Source: Solirubrobacterales bacterium (lineage in GTDB: Bacteria > Actinomycetota > Thermoleophilia > Solirubrobacterales > Solirubrobacteraceae). From it: a stretch of DNA of 64,000 bases. This document shows positions 15,879 through 26,367 of this stretch, piece by piece. The stretch is from positions 22,522 to 86,521 of the forward strand of contig PLFX01000027.1 of NCBI GenBank assembly GCA_003138355.1. Reading direction: 5' to 3'. A model generated the notes under the pieces. It was not told the origin of the DNA. It did not search any database and was given only the letters and a program-made list of their open reading frames with translations. The position numbers and the translations under genes are program-made. Every line of letters begins with the position of its first letter. Positions within the stretch are counted from its first letter, which is position 1.

Positions 15879-16385
15879 TCAGGCCGGGATCGACGACGGC
15901 GTGGCTTCGCCCTTGGCGTTGCGAAGTGCGTTGTTGAGCTCGCCGACGGTTTGCGTGAGCTCGCTGACCGCGTCCTCGGTGCGAGTTGATGAGGCAAAGC
16001 GGGCGAACATCCAAAGCGGTATCGAGCGGTAGGCATCGTGGCGGAGCACGATCGTCGGCTGGCTGCCGATCACGGTCGGCCGGACCTCGGGCACGAACGC
16101 CTCCGCGTGGCGCGTCAGGACATGGAGCGTGCGCAGTGCCCCGACCACCGTGACCTGCTCGGGATCGATGCGGAGTGCCACGTTCGGGATGCGGGCGCAG
16201 GCACGCCCGCTCAAGTACGCGCCGGCGAGCGCAAGGGCAAGCACGACGAGGGCATAGCCGTTGCCGCCGACCGTCGCGATCAGGGCCGCGATGGCAAGGG
16301 CCACGAGGGCGAGGAGGATCGAGGCAGTCAGGAGCCCCCACAGCCAGCGCTTGCGGGCCGAGATCGCCCAGTCGCCGTAGCTCAC
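15879..16385 (-). CDS. Hypothetical membrane protein, two N-terminal helices
   Basis: 168 residues starting MSYGDWAISARKRW. Two adjacent hydrophobic segments (about 15-37 and 43-61) are followed by a soluble domain with strand-rich VTVVGALRTLHVL and a helical tail. The layout resembles small bacterial proteins with a membrane hairpin and a PH-like domain, but this is only a resemblance. Its GTG start overlaps the stop of the upstream small gene by 4 nt (GTGA), so they are translationally coupled. Confidence 0.6.
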   Translation of the reverse strand: MSYGDWAISARKRWLWGLLTASILLALVALAIAALIATVGGNGYALVVLALALAGAYLSGRACARIPNVALRIDPEQVTVVGALRTLHVLTRHAEAFVPEVRPTVIGSQPTIVLRHDAYRSIPLWMFARFASSTRTEDAVSELTQTVGELNNALRNAKGEATPSSIPA

Positions 16386-16639
16386 GGTATCCGGACGTCG
16401 TGCGTGGCGCCGGCGGCCTTGCGCTCCTCGGGCGTCAGCGAGTCAGGATCCACGAGGCGCGCCATCGCCCAGTGGTGACCAACAGGACAACGCTGGTAAC
16501 GACGGCTACCGAGCCGCACGGCCTTGATCGAGCCGCCCCAGATCCACATCGTCGTGTAGAGGTGACCGCTACTGCACCGGACGATCCGATCGGAGCGGCA
16601 CGCGAGCTTGCGAAACCGCGCGAACATGCCGAAGTTCAT
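16382..16639 (-). CDS. Small Cys/His-rich protein
   Basis: 85 residues. Two matching knuckles, RCSSGHLYTTMW and RCPVGHHWAMAR, each with the pattern C-x2-G-H, could bind one zinc. The spacing of about 30 residues and the GSIKAVRLGSRRYQRCP segment are rubredoxin-like. Function unknown. It is coupled by a 4-nt overlap to the downstream membrane protein gene and starts 29 bp after the threonine aldolase stop. Confidence 0.6.
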   Translation of the reverse strand: MNFGMFARFRKLACRSDRIVRCSSGHLYTTMWIWGGSIKAVRLGSRRYQRCPVGHHWAMARLVDPDSLTPEERKAAGATHDVRIP

Positions 16640-16668
16640 ACCACCAAGGCCCGCCGGGCGCGAGTTGG

Positions 16669-17691
16669 CTAGCCGCTCGCCAGACGCAGCGCGGCGACCA
16701 GGTCATCGACGTCCTCGGGCCGCGTGTCCCACGAACAGACCCAGCGCACCTCCGCGCGAGACGCATCCCAAACGTAGAACGGGAAACTTGCCTGGAGCGG
16801 CTCGATCGCGTGGGCCGGCAGCGTCGCGAAAACCTGGTTTGACTCGACCGGCTGGGTAATTTGAACGCCCTCGACCATCCGGGCGCCCGCCGCGAGGCGG
16901 CTCGCCATCGCGTTTGCATGCGCTGCGAGGCGAAGCCAGAGCTCGTCGGTGAAGAGCGCTACCAGTTGCGCCGAGACGAAGCGCATCTTTGAGGCCAGCT
17001 GCCCCGTCTGCTTGCGCAGAAAAGCGAAGTCGACGCCGAGGTCCTCGCGCAGGAAGACGACAGCCTCCGCACCAAATGCTCCGAGCTTCGTCGCACCGAA
17101 GGAGAGGACATCGACGCCAACGTCGGTTGTGAGCGCGCGCAGCGGCAGATCGAAATGCGCGGCGGCGTTCGCGAGACGCGCCCCGTCGAGGTGCACGAGC
17201 AACCCGAGCTCGTGCGCGTGATCGCAGAGCGCGCGCAGCTCGACCGGCGTGTAGGAGCTCCCGAGCTCGGTCGCCTGAGTGAGCGACACGAGTCGCAACT
17301 GGACCGCGTGCTCGTCGCCCGAGCCCGCCAGCAGCGGATCGAGCTGCTGCGCTCGCAGCTTCCCGTCCGGGGCCGGAAGCGGATAGAGCTTGACGCCGGC
17401 AATCCGCTCCGGCGCGCCGGCCTCGTGTACTTGGATGTGAGCCACGTCGCTACACGCGACGCCCTCCCAGGCGCGGCACGTCGACCGGATTGCGAGCACG
17501 TTCGCCGCGGTTCCGCCCCACACCGGGAACCCGCGCGCCTGCTCGCCGAACTCGGCGCGCAGGCAGCGCTCCGCCCGCTCGGTCCACTCGTCGGCGCCGT
17601 AGGCCGGCGCGTGATCGACGTTTGCGGCCCCCAGCGCATCGAGAACGTCGGGATGAGCGCCCGCGTTGTTGTCGCTGGCGAAGCTCCGCAC
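16669..17691 (-). CDS. Low-specificity L-threonine aldolase
   Basis: 340 residues, fold-type I PLP enzyme cleaving threonine or allo-threonine to glycine and acetaldehyde. Seen: N-terminal FASDNNAGAHPDVLDAL, GGTAANVLAI, the cofactor Asp in VHLDGARLANAA, and the PLP lysine in SFGATKLGAFGAEAVVF. C-terminal VRWVCSWDT is also family typical. GTG start, no clear ribosome site. It is divergent from the thioredoxin-like gene with 96 bp between them. Confidence 0.88.
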   Translation of the reverse strand: MRSFASDNNAGAHPDVLDALGAANVDHAPAYGADEWTERAERCLRAEFGEQARGFPVWGGTAANVLAIRSTCRAWEGVACSDVAHIQVHEAGAPERIAGVKLYPLPAPDGKLRAQQLDPLLAGSGDEHAVQLRLVSLTQATELGSSYTPVELRALCDHAHELGLLVHLDGARLANAAAHFDLPLRALTTDVGVDVLSFGATKLGAFGAEAVVFLREDLGVDFAFLRKQTGQLASKMRFVSAQLVALFTDELWLRLAAHANAMASRLAAGARMVEGVQITQPVESNQVFATLPAHAIEPLQASFPFYVWDASRAEVRWVCSWDTRPEDVDDLVAALRLASG

Positions 17692-17787
17692 CGGTCTCAG
17701 CCTCGCCAGCGCGCGAGCTCGCGCATCGGCGTAGCACTGCGAGGGTTGGCTGACCGGGCGGCGAGGTCCACTTCTGACTCACGGTTG

Positions 17788-18576
17788 ATGCTAGCTTCCG
17801 GGCCGAGGTCGGTGCGCCCGCCAACGGACACGATCGCGGCGCCGCCCTTCCCGGCGCGCGCGGAATGGCTGAACTCGCCGCCGCTTTCGATGTGGGGGCT
17901 GCGCGGTCGTCCCGTGCTGATCGAGTTCTGGGACTTCTGCCGCCCGAACTCGCTGCGGACGCTGCCGTACGTGAAGGCGTGGCACGCGCGCTACGGCGCC
18001 GGCGGACTGGTCGTGATCGGTGCGCATACCCCCGGCTTTCGAATCTCGGCGAGCAGGGAGAACGTTCGCGGCGCCGTGGAGCGGCTTGGCGTGTCCTACC
18101 CGGTGCTGCTCGACTCGGAGTTCACGCTCTGGCGCGAGTATGAGAACACGGGCTGGCCGGCGCGCTACCTGTGGAACGCGGATGGGCTGCTCGTCGACTA
18201 CCACTTCGGTGAAGGGGGATACGACGAGACCGAGCGCACTATCCAGGACCTACTCGGCCTCGACAGCGAGCCGCTCGGGGCAATCCGCCCGGAGGACGAG
18301 CCAACCGCGATGCTCGTCGTGCCAAGCGAGGACAGGCTGGATCCGCCCTGGTCGGGAGCCTACGAGGCGGGCGCGGCATGGGCTGTGCTCGAGCCCCGCC
18401 AAGCGGGCGTCACCGGGCGGCTCACCGCGAACGGACAGGAGATCCTCGTCGAGCACGCCGGGGCGTTCCTGCTCGTCGCGCACGAGCACCACGAGCGGGC
18501 GGAGCTCGCAATCGAGCTCGATGAGAACGTGGTCTGCGAAGCGATCTGCTTCACGCCCGGGACGGCGCGCGGCTAG
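17788..18576 (+). CDS. Thioredoxin-fold redoxin (DipZ/TlpA-like) lacking a CxxC pair
   Basis: 262 residues from the ATG at 17788; the frame is open upstream but that part is antisense to threonine aldolase. Residues about 30-165 match the thioredoxin-like domain of DipZ-type proteins (FWDFCRPNSLRTLPYVKAW, YPVLLDSEFTLWREY, GWPARYLWNADG). The active site is C51-RPN, so the resolving cysteine is replaced by Asn. Residues 170-262 form a second beta-rich domain, as in DipZ C-terminal modules. No signal peptide is seen, so it is probably cytoplasmic. It could act as a peroxidase-like single-Cys redoxin or be non-redox. Confidence 0.78.
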   Translation: MLASGPRSVRPPTDTIAAPPFPARAEWLNSPPLSMWGLRGRPVLIEFWDFCRPNSLRTLPYVKAWHARYGAGGLVVIGAHTPGFRISASRENVRGAVERLGVSYPVLLDSEFTLWREYENTGWPARYLWNADGLLVDYHFGEGGYDETERTIQDLLGLDSEPLGAIRPEDEPTAMLVVPSEDRLDPPWSGAYEAGAAWAVLEPRQAGVTGRLTANGQEILVEHAGAFLLVAHEHHERAELAIELDENVVCEAICFTPGTARG

Positions 18577-18594
18577 CGAACCGCTAGCGGGCGG

Positions 18595-19053
18595 TCAGTT
18601 GTGACTGCCGAGCCGGTCCCACATGTAGAGACCGACGCACTCCTCGGCGAGCTCGGTCGCGCGCGAGCGCGAGAGCCTCGGCAGGACATCGGCGAGCGCG
18701 TGCTCCTCGGCTCGACCGGAATCGAATGCCTCCTCGCTCGAGAGTCCCGCGGCGACCTTGAGCGCCTCGCGGCGGTACTCCCCGAGCGAAGGGTAGATCG
18801 AGAGCAGAAACGCCGTGTTCGCAATTGGCTGGCCGACGGTCTCGAGCGTGGCGTGCCAGGCGGCGAGCATCGACAGGTCATCAGCGTCGAGCTCGCCCAC
18901 GGCCTGCGCGTAGTGGGCCGGGAGGTCGCGGTCGGGGATCTCGTCGACCCAGGCGTGAAAGACCTCGCCGACGAGCTGACGGCGTGCCTCGCGGCCCACA
19001 GACTCGGCGATCACGTGGATCGCATCGTGCGGATCGATGAAGCAGAGCGACAT
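18595..19053 (-). CDS. Hypothetical cytoplasmic protein
   Basis: 152 residues starting MSLCFIDPHDAIHVIAE; an upstream in-frame start at 19155 would add a low-complexity Arg-rich leader and is unlikely. No family recognised. Sequence is almost fully helical and acidic, without membrane segments or cysteine motifs. Possibly a helical-bundle regulatory protein. It is convergent with the thioredoxin-like gene (18 bp apart). The region upstream holds a terminator hairpin of the next gene. Confidence 0.6.
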   Translation of the reverse strand: MSLCFIDPHDAIHVIAESVGREARRQLVGEVFHAWVDEIPDRDLPAHYAQAVGELDADDLSMLAAWHATLETVGQPIANTAFLLSIYPSLGEYRREALKVAAGLSSEEAFDSGRAEEHALADVLPRLSRSRATELAEECVGLYMWDRLGSHN

Positions 19054-19110
19054 TCGAGGAGGCACCGTGACCCTGCGAAGCCTAGGGTCCGCGGAGGACG
19101 GCACGCCCCG

Positions 19111-19139
19111 CCCGGCGGGCCCGCGAAGGACCCGCCGGG
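19111..19139 (-). terminator. Strong hairpin after the glycosidase gene
   Basis: Arms CCCGGCGGG (19111-19119) and CCCGCCGGG (19131-19139) pair perfectly, with two further G-C pairs inside after one mismatch, leaving a GCGAA loop. It begins 15 nt after the stop of the secreted glycosidase gene. No T-run follows, as is common in GC-rich actinobacteria. Confidence 0.55.
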
Positions 19140-19154
19140 TCGCCGGTCGGCGCA

Positions 19155-20168
19155 CTACTTGTGCTTCTTGTGGGGCTTCTGCTTACCGATCTTGAACGGG
19201 CAATGCTTCGTGCCGCGCACGTGCTCGTAGAAGGTGCAGTAGGCCGGACGTGGCTGTCCGTTCTTGCCCGTCAGGCCGGCATCGAAGCCGCCGTTCGGCG
19301 CGGCGCCGCCGAAGTAGCTGTAGACGTAGAGGCGCTTGATCCGCGAACTCGAATCCGCCAGCGAGAACATGTAGCTCGTCGCCCGTGCCTGGCGGCTCAA
19401 GCTATAGGGGAAGGACGGCTTGAACTCGGCGAGGCCGCCCGTCTCGGTCAGCCAGAGCTGACCGGGAATGTCCGCCAGGATCGCCTTCGTGCCGTTGTCC
19501 TCGAAGCGGTTCGTCTCGCTGTAGTTGTGTAGTCCCCAGATCTTCGGCATGTGACGCTTGCCGACGTAGTGCTTGAAGGCATTGATGTAGCTGAGCGTCG
19601 CGCCGATGTCGGTCGAGTCGAGGACATCGAGGCCGACGACGGTGCAGCTCGGGCAGACCTGCTTGAGCGCGAGGTAGTACTGCGCGGACTGCTTGGCGCT
19701 CGGGCTGTCGTAGTTGTCGCCCCGCGCGCGCACGTTGCCGCGATTGACCTCGTTCCAGGGCTGCAGGGTCGTGACGGTCGGGAAGGTCTTGACGAAGTCC
19801 GCCATGTCCTGCTTGTAGGTCGCGACGCTCGGCAACTTCGTCGCGTTCTTCGCCGTGTGGTAGAAGGCGATGAGCGGCTGGACGTGCGCCGCTTCGGCGG
19901 CCTTCAGCCAGCCGACGAGGTTTGCAAGCGCGTCCGGGTCATTGCCGGAGGCGACATCGTAGGCGGTGAAGTAACGAGCGATGTGGACCTGCAGGTCGAC
20001 CCAGGGGCGGCTCGAGAACATCAGGGAGCTCTCGTCACCGACACCCACGAGGCGACCCCCGGAGCTCGCGTGCGCGCGCTGAGAGCCGAGCGCGCTCCCC
20101 GCGACGAGTGCGCAGACGACCAGGGCGGACGCGAGAGCAGCGACCAACGGCGTGCGAACTTGGCGCAT
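19155..20168 (-). CDS. Secreted glycoside hydrolase-like protein (clan A type TIM barrel)
   Basis: 337 residues from the ATG at 20168, preceded by AAGGAG. Signal peptide: MRQVRTPLVAALASALVV through SALGSQRAHA. The mature part looks like a GH5/GH39-type barrel: acid/base Glu in LQPWNEVNRG on strand 4 and nucleophile Glu in QLWLTETGGL on strand 7, with GLHNYSETNRF between. The substrate cannot be told. The C-terminus is basic (KIGKQKPHKKHK), perhaps for wall binding. A cysteine pair CPSC and two late cysteines could form disulfides. Confidence 0.75.
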   Translation of the reverse strand: MRQVRTPLVAALASALVVCALVAGSALGSQRAHASSGGRLVGVGDESSLMFSSRPWVDLQVHIARYFTAYDVASGNDPDALANLVGWLKAAEAAHVQPLIAFYHTAKNATKLPSVATYKQDMADFVKTFPTVTTLQPWNEVNRGNVRARGDNYDSPSAKQSAQYYLALKQVCPSCTVVGLDVLDSTDIGATLSYINAFKHYVGKRHMPKIWGLHNYSETNRFEDNGTKAILADIPGQLWLTETGGLAEFKPSFPYSLSRQARATSYMFSLADSSSRIKRLYVYSYFGGAAPNGGFDAGLTGKNGQPRPAYCTFYEHVRGTKHCPFKIGKQKPHKKHK

Positions 20169-20277
20169 AAACGGCTCCTTCCGAGAGACAAGGCTGCATG
20201 GCGAGGCGGCGGCACCGCGCCGCACTGAATATTCCAACGCGGCCTTGCAGCGAATGTAGCGGTTGTGTGGCCGAATG

Positions 20278-21723
20278 TTACGAAACGAGCGCAGCGAGGT
20301 GGCGCTCGACCGCCTGCGCGCACTCGCGCCCCTCGTTGATCGCCCAGACGATCAGCGACTGGCCGCGGCGCGCGTCACCGCACACGAAAACCCCCTCGCG
20401 CGAGGTCGCGTACGCGGGCGCCGCAACGTTGCCGCGCGGGTCAAGCTCGAGTCCGAGGCTCGCGGCGATCTGCCGTTCGGGGTGGACGAAGCCCATCGCG
20501 AGCAGCACGAGGTCGGCCTCGAGCTCGCGCTCGGTTCCGGGCAGTGGCGCGAACGGCGGGTCGGGCGCGGCCTGCGCGATGTGCATCGTCCGGACGGCTC
20601 CGTTGCCGCCAAAGCGCGTCGTGACGACCGAGAAGTCGAGCTCGCCGTGACGCGTCTCGCGGGCCTCCTTCATCGCATAGGAGATCCGCAGCTTGAGCGG
20701 CCAGTGCGGCCACGGCGTCAGCTCGTCGGGCCGATGCTCGGACGGCTCGGGAACGATCTCGAGCTGCGTGATCCATTCGGCGCCCTCGCGCAGCGCGTTG
20801 CCGATGCAGTCGGCGCCCGTATCGCCGCCGCCGATCACGACGACCTTCCTGCCTGCTGCGCTGATCCCGGCGGCGGGCGGCGGATCGAGCTGCGGCCGCG
20901 GGCCGAGCTCGGCCGCGACCGCCCGGTTGCGCTCGTAGAGGTAGTCCATGGCGAAGTGGATGCCGTCGAGCTCTCGGCCCGGCACCTCGAGGTCGCGCGG
21001 AACGCGCGAGCCGATCGCGAGGACGAGCGCGTCGAACTCATCGAGGAGCTCCGCTGGATCGACGTCCTTACCGACGTCGACACCGAGGCGCAGCTCGACG
21101 CCCTCGGCGAGGAGCTGGTCGACACGGCGCTCGACGAGCTGCTTTTCGATCTTGAAGTCGGGCACCCCGAAGCGGATCAGCCCACCCGGCGCCTCGTCGC
21201 GCTCGAAGACTACGACGGCGTGGCCGGCGCGCCGGAGCTGCTGCGCCGCCGCAAGCCCGGCAGGCCCCGAGCCGACGATCGCGACGCGCCGCCCGGTCTC
21301 CAGCGCCGGCGGCTGCGGGACGACCCATCCCTCATCGTAGGCACGGTCGATGATCGCCTGCTCGATCTGCTTGATCGTCACGGATTCGCCTTCGCGAATC
21401 TCGAGCACGCACGCCGCCTCGCACGGCGCGGGGCACAGACGGCCGGTGAACTCCGGGAAGTTGTTCGTCTCGTGCAGGGAGCCGATCGCCATCTGCCAGA
21501 GATCGCGGTAGACGAGGTGATTCCAATCGGGGATCAGATTCCCGAGCGGGCAACCGCCATGGCAGAACGGAACGCCGCAATCCATGCAGCGCGCGCCCTG
21601 CTCGCGGAGCTCCTCGTCGGGCCGCATGACGAGGAACTCCTGGAAGTCGTGGATGCGCTCGGCGGGCGGGCGCTCAGCAGCCGCCCGGCGGTCGTACCGC
21701 AAGAAGCCACGCAGCTCGCCCAT
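20278..21723 (-). CDS. gltD: Glutamate synthase small subunit
   Basis: 481 residues. GltD passes electrons from NADPH through FAD and Fe-S clusters to GltB. Seen: N-terminal cluster cysteines CMDCGVPFCHGGCPLGN and CPAPCEAAC, FAD-binding VAIVGSGPAGLAAAQQL, NADPH-binding VVVIGGGDTGADCIG and a C-terminal GVFVCGDARRGQSLIVWAI. The start is 3 nt from the gltB stop, so gltB and gltD are one operon. Confidence 0.96.
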   Translation of the reverse strand: MGELRGFLRYDRRAAAERPPAERIHDFQEFLVMRPDEELREQGARCMDCGVPFCHGGCPLGNLIPDWNHLVYRDLWQMAIGSLHETNNFPEFTGRLCPAPCEAACVLEIREGESVTIKQIEQAIIDRAYDEGWVVPQPPALETGRRVAIVGSGPAGLAAAQQLRRAGHAVVVFERDEAPGGLIRFGVPDFKIEKQLVERRVDQLLAEGVELRLGVDVGKDVDPAELLDEFDALVLAIGSRVPRDLEVPGRELDGIHFAMDYLYERNRAVAAELGPRPQLDPPPAAGISAAGRKVVVIGGGDTGADCIGNALREGAEWITQLEIVPEPSEHRPDELTPWPHWPLKLRISYAMKEARETRHGELDFSVVTTRFGGNGAVRTMHIAQAAPDPPFAPLPGTERELEADLVLLAMGFVHPERQIAASLGLELDPRGNVAAPAYATSREGVFVCGDARRGQSLIVWAINEGRECAQAVERHLAALVS

Positions 21724-21726
21724 TGA

Positions 21727-24700
21727 CTAGCTCGCCTCGACGAGCATGCCGGCGGCTGCGGCGCGCTCGTTCAGAACGCGTCGGTAGTCGTTCGGCATGA
21801 CCTTGGCGAATCGCGGCAGCATCGCATCCCAATCGTCGAGCACGCGGCGCGCGACGCTCGAGCCGGTGCGCAGGCAGTGCTGCTCGATCAGCTCGCGCAG
21901 CTCGGCTTCGCCCTCGCAGTCGATCTCCTCGATGCTCACGATCGCACCGTTCAGACGCCGTGAGGCGAAGTCACCGATCTCGTCGAGCACGTAGGCGACG
22001 CCGCCGCTCATGCCCGCCGCGAAGTTGCGTCCCGTCGGCCCGAGCACGACGACGCGTCCACCGGTCATGTACTCGCAGCCGTGGTCGCCGACACCCTCGA
22101 CGACGGCGCGCGCGCCGGAGTTGCGCACGGCGAAGCGCTCACCGGCGATGCCGCGGAAGAAGGCGTAGCCGTCGGTCGCACCGTAGAGCACGGTGTTGCC
22201 GATGATCACGTTCTCCTCGGCGACGTATGCCGCGTCGGCGGGCGGGCGCACGACGAGCGTGCCGCCGGAAAGACCCTTGCCCGTGTAATCGTTCGCCTCG
22301 CCCGCAAGCGTGAACGTGACGCCCTTCGCGAGCCAGCCGCCGAAGCTCTGCCCGGCGGAGCCGAGGAAGTTGACCTCGATTGAGTCCTCGTCGAGCCCGT
22401 CCGAGCCGTAGCGGCGCGCGATCTCACTCGAGAGCAGGCCGCCGACACAGCGGTTGACGTTGCGCACCGGGCTCGTCAGCTGGATGTGCCCGCCCTTCTC
22501 GATCACCTCGCGCGCCTCGTCGATCAGCGTCCAGTCGAGCGCATCGTCGAGGACCGGCTCCTGGGCGCAGACGCGCCGCAGCGGCGTGCCCGCCGGCAGC
22601 TCGGGCATCGTCAACAGCGGCGTGAGGTCGATGCCGCTCGCCTTCCAGTGGTCGATTGCGCGCGCCGGCTCGAGCAGGTCGGTCCGCCCGATCAGCTCGT
22701 CCATGGTGCGCAGACCGAGGCTCGCGAGGATCCCGCGCACCTCCTCGGCGACAAAGTGGAAGAAGTTGATGACGTGCTCGGGCGTGCCGGCGAAGCGCTT
22801 GCGCAGAACCGGGTCCTGCGTGGCGATGCCGACCGGACACGTGTTGAGATGGCAGGCGCGCATCATGATGCAGCCAGTCGCGATCAGCGGGGCGGTGCCG
22901 AAGCCCATCTCGTCCGCGCCGAGGATCGCCGCGATCACGACATCGCGACCCGTCTTCAGCTGGCCGTCGGTCTGGACGTAGATGCGCGAGCGCAGGTCGT
23001 TGAGCAGCAGCGTCTGTTGCGTCTCGGCGAGGCCGATCTCCCAGGGCAACCCGCTCGAGAAGATCGAGGAGAGCGGAGAGGCGCCGGTGCCGCCATCGTG
23101 GCCGGAGATCAGCACATGGTCGGAGTTCGCCTTCGCGACCCCTGCGGCGACCGTGCCGACGCCGACCTCCGAGACGAGCTTGACCGAGATGCGCGCACGC
23201 GGGTTCGCGCAGCGCAGGTCGTAGATCAGCTGCTTGAGATCCTCGATCGAGTAGATGTCGTGGTGGGGCGGCGGTGAGATCAAGCCGACGCCCGGCGTCG
23301 AGTGACGGATCATCCCGATGTACTCGTCGACCTTCGTGCCTGGCAGCTGGCCGCCTTCGCCGGGCTTCGCGCCCTGAGCCATCTTGATCTGGAGCTCGTC
23401 GGCGTTGACGAGATACTCGATCGTGACGCCGAATCGCCCCGATGCGACCTGCTTGATCGCCGAACGGCGGTTGTCACGGAAACGCTCCGGGTCCTCTCCG
23501 CCCTCGCCCGTGTTCGAGCGCCCGCCGAGCTCGTTCATCGCGACAGCAAGCGTCTCGTGCACCTCGCGCGAGAGCGAGCCGAGGCTCATCGCGCCGGTCG
23601 AGAAGCGCTTGACGATCGCCTGCCACCCTTCGACCTGCTCAAGCGGGATCGGGTCGCCGATCGGCCGGAAGTCGAGCAGACCGCGCAGCGCGGCGCGGCG
23701 TGTGGCGTCCTCGTTCGCAGTCGTCGCGAACTCCGCGTAGGAAGCGGCGGAGTCGTAGCGCACGGCATGCTGGAGCAAGCCGATCGTGTCCGGATTCCAC
23801 ATGTGCCGCTCGCCGTCGCGCCGCCACGCGTAGCGACCGCCCGCCGGCAGGCGCGAGGGCCGCAGCTGCGGGCTCGGGTAGCCGCGAGCGTGGCGCGCGA
23901 GAGCCTCCGTGGCGAGGACGTCGAGGCCGACGCCACCGATCCGTGAGGCGGTGCCGGTGAAGTAGCGGTCGATCACCGAGCGGTTCAGACCGACGGCTTC
24001 AAAGATCTGGGCCCCGCAGTAGGACTGCACGGTCGAGATTCCCATCTTCGAGATCGTCTTGAGCAGGCTCTTGCCGATCGACTTGCGCACGAGCTCCTGG
24101 CCGCGCATGCAGTCGAGCACCTCGTCATCAGGCCCGCGAAGCCAGCCCTCCTCGATCAGCTCACAGACCGTCTCGAACATGATGTACGGGTTGATGACGC
24201 TCGCGCCGTAGCCGATCAGCGTCGCGAAGTGGTGGATCTCGCGCGGCTCGCCGGACTCGAGCACGAGACCCGCGCGCAAGCGGGTACCGTCGCGCACGAG
24301 GTGGTGGTGGACGCCGGCGACGGCGAGCAGGCAGGGGATCGGTACGCGATCGGGGCTCGTCGCCCGGTCCGAGAGGATGAGAATGTTCGAGCCCGCGTCG
24401 ATCGCCGCTCGCGCCTCCCGGCAACAGCGCGCGAGCGCGGCCTCCATCCCATCCGGACCCTCGGCTGCCGGCCAGGTGATGTCGATCGTGTGGGCGCTGA
24501 AGACGTCGTCGGAGACGTTGCGCAGCGTCTCGAGCTCGTGGTTTCGCAGGATCGGGTGCTCGAGCGTCATCTGGTGCGCGTGCTCGGGCGTCTCCTCGAG
24601 CAGGTTGTGCTCGGCGCCGAGTCCGGCTGCGATCGACATCACGATGCTCTCGCGGATCGGGTCGATCGGCGGGTTCGTGACCTGCGCGAAGAGTTGCTTG

Positions 24701-26235
24701 AAGTAGCCGAACAGCGCCGGGGCGCCGTCGGAAAGGACCGCCAGCGTGGTGTCGTTGCCCATCGAGCCGACCGGCTCCTCGCCCTCGATGATCATGCTCG
24801 GCAGCACCTTTGCGATGTCCTCGCGGCTGTAGCCGAATGCGAGCTGGAGCGAGCGCAGCGGCTCGCGCAGGGCGCGCGCCTTGCGGTGCGGCAGATCCTC
24901 GAAGCGGATCGTGTTCTCGTCGTACCAACGTCCGTAGGGCTTCTGCGTCGCGACCGTGCGCTTGACCTCGGGGTCCGGAACGATGCGCCCCTGCTCGAGG
25001 TCGATCAGGAAGAGCTTGCCGGGCGCGAGCCGGCCCAGCTGCTCGACCTCCTCCGGCGGCACGGGGAGGATCCCTGCCTCGGAGCCGAGCACGACGAGCC
25101 CGTCCTTGCGCACGACGAACCGCCCGGGGCGCAGGCCGTTGCGGTCGAGCGTGGCGCCTATCACGCGGCCGTCGGTGAAGGCAACCGCAGCGGGACCGTC
25201 CCAGGGCTCGATGAGGCAAGAGTGGTAGGCATAGAAGCCCCCGAGCTCGGGTGGGAGCTCCCCATCGCGGTTCATGTAGGCCTCGGGGATCATCATCATC
25301 AGGGCGTGCGGGAGCGAGCGTCCGGCGAGCGTCAGCAGCTCGAGGACGTTGTCGAAGTTCGCCGAGTCCGAGCCTCCCGGACGAACCACCGGCAGGACCT
25401 TCGGGAGGTCCTCGCCGAAGAGCTCGGAGCGAAGCGTCGACTCGCGCGCGCGCATCCAGTTGACGTTGCCGCGCAGCGTGTTGATCTCACCGTTGTGGGC
25501 GATCATCCGGTAGGGATGCGCGAGCTCCCAGCTAGGGAAGGTGTTCGTCGAGAAGCGCGAATGGACGAGCGCCATAGCCGAGGCGAAGCGCTTATCGGCG
25601 AGGTCGCGGTAGAAGCCCTTCAGCTGGTGGCTGATCAGCATGCCCTTGTAGACGAGCGTGCGCGAGGACAGGCTCGCGATGTATAGGCCGGGGCCCGCGG
25701 CCGACTCGACGACGCGGCGGATCACGTAGAGCTTGCGCTCGAACGCATCCGCGTCGGCACGGTGGGCCGGACCGGCGCCGATGAAGACCTGGTGGATCGT
25801 CGGGCGCGACGCTCGGGCGGTGACGCCGATATTTGTGTCGTCGACGGGCACCTCGCGCCAGCCGAGGACTTCCTGGCCCTCCGCGAGAACCGTCCGCTCG
25901 ATCAGTGCGGCAAGCTGCGCCCGCTCGTCCGCCTCGTCGGGCATGAAGCACATCCCGACGCCATAGCTCCCGCGCGCGGGCAGCTCGAAGTCGACGACGG
26001 CGCGCAGGAACGCGTCGGGGATCTGGACGAGGATGCCGGCGCCGTCGCCGGTCTTCTTGTCAGCGCCCGCGGCGCCGCGATGCTCGAGGTGCTCGAGCGC
26101 CTCGAGCGCGAGCGCGACGACGTCGTGATCAGGCTCGTTGCTCAGCCGAGCGACGACGCCGATGCCGCAAGCGTCGTGCTCGTAGCGCGGGTCGTAGAGG
26201 CCGACGGCCCCCGGTTGCTGGGTGGTCTTGGTCAT
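21727..26235 (-). CDS. gltB: Glutamate synthase large subunit
   Basis: 1502 residues, full length. GltB makes two glutamates from glutamine and 2-oxoglutarate. Domains in order: class II glutaminase with nucleophile C23 (HDACGIGVV) after a 22-residue propeptide; central domain; FMN-binding synthase domain ([15 protein letters not shown] is read here as [16 protein letters not shown]); 3Fe-4S cluster [16 protein letters not shown]-terminal beta-helix with GxxGG repeats ([13 protein letters not shown]). It is followed directly by gltD. The 132-bp upstream gap should hold the promoter, but no clear element was found. Confidence 0.97.
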   Translation of the reverse strand: MTKTTQQPGAVGLYDPRYEHDACGIGVVARLSNEPDHDVVALALEALEHLEHRGAAGADKKTGDGAGILVQIPDAFLRAVVDFELPARGSYGVGMCFMPDEADERAQLAALIERTVLAEGQEVLGWREVPVDDTNIGVTARASRPTIHQVFIGAGPAHRADADAFERKLYVIRRVVESAAGPGLYIASLSSRTLVYKGMLISHQLKGFYRDLADKRFASAMALVHSRFSTNTFPSWELAHPYRMIAHNGEINTLRGNVNWMRARESTLRSELFGEDLPKVLPVVRPGGSDSANFDNVLELLTLAGRSLPHALMMMIPEAYMNRDGELPPELGGFYAYHSCLIEPWDGPAAVAFTDGRVIGATLDRNGLRPGRFVVRKDGLVVLGSEAGILPVPPEEVEQLGRLAPGKLFLIDLEQGRIVPDPEVKRTVATQKPYGRWYDENTIRFEDLPHRKARALREPLRSLQLAFGYSREDIAKVLPSMIIEGEEPVGSMGNDTTLAVLSDGAPALFGYFKQLFAQVTNPPIDPIRESIVMSIAAGLGAEHNLLEETPEHAHQMTLEHPILRNHELETLRNVSDDVFSAHTIDITWPAAEGPDGMEAALARCCREARAAIDAGSNILILSDRATSPDRVPIPCLLAVAGVHHHLVRDGTRLRAGLVLESGEPREIHHFATLIGYGASVINPYIMFETVCELIEEGWLRGPDDEVLDCMRGQELVRKSIGKSLLKTISKMGISTVQSYCGAQIFEAVGLNRSVIDRYFTGTASRIGGVGLDVLATEALARHARGYPSPQLRPSRLPAGGRYAWRRDGERHMWNPDTIGLLQHAVRYDSAASYAEFATTANEDATRRAALRGLLDFRPIGDPIPLEQVEGWQAIVKRFSTGAMSLGSLSREVHETLAVAMNELGGRSNTGEGGEDPERFRDNRRSAIKQVASGRFGVTIEYLVNADELQIKMAQGAKPGEGGQLPGTKVDEYIGMIRHSTPGVGLISPPPHHDIYSIEDLKQLIYDLRCANPRARISVKLVSEVGVGTVAAGVAKANSDHVLISGHDGGTGASPLSSIFSSGLPWEIGLAETQQTLLLNDLRSRIYVQTDGQLKTGRDVVIAAILGADEMGFGTAPLIATGCIMMRACHLNTCPVGIATQDPVLRKRFAGTPEHVINFFHFVAEEVRGILASLGLRTMDELIGRTDLLEPARAIDHWKASGIDLTPLLTMPELPAGTPLRRVCAQEPVLDDALDWTLIDEAREVIEKGGHIQLTSPVRNVNRCVGGLLSSEIARRYGSDGLDEDSIEVNFLGSAGQSFGGWLAKGVTFTLAGEANDYTGKGLSGGTLVVRPPADAAYVAEENVIIGNTVLYGATDGYAFFRGIAGERFAVRNSGARAVVEGVGDHGCEYMTGGRVVVLGPTGRNFAAGMSGGVAYVLDEIGDFASRRLNGAIVSIEEIDCEGEAELRELIEQHCLRTGSSVARRVLDDWDAMLPRFAKVMPNDYRRVLNERAAAAGMLVEAS

Positions 26236-26367
26236 CTATCAGTCCCGACATTCGCCGGCCCCACGGGGGGCAAACGGGCACTTGAGGCGGGCGCAAATCC
26301 TACCAGCGAGGGGTCGTCCAGTCGGCGTACCGCCGCGCTACGACAGCCGCCGCTGAGCCGAAAAACC

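Noticed and set aside
24229..25686. 485-residue plus-strand frame
   Set aside because: Antisense to gltB, which has complete family motifs; the composition is Arg/Val/Asp-rich without domains.
26236..26367. Possible riboswitch or promoter upstream of gltB
   Set aside because: Candidate -35/-10 hexamers had wrong spacing and no conserved riboswitch core could be recognised.
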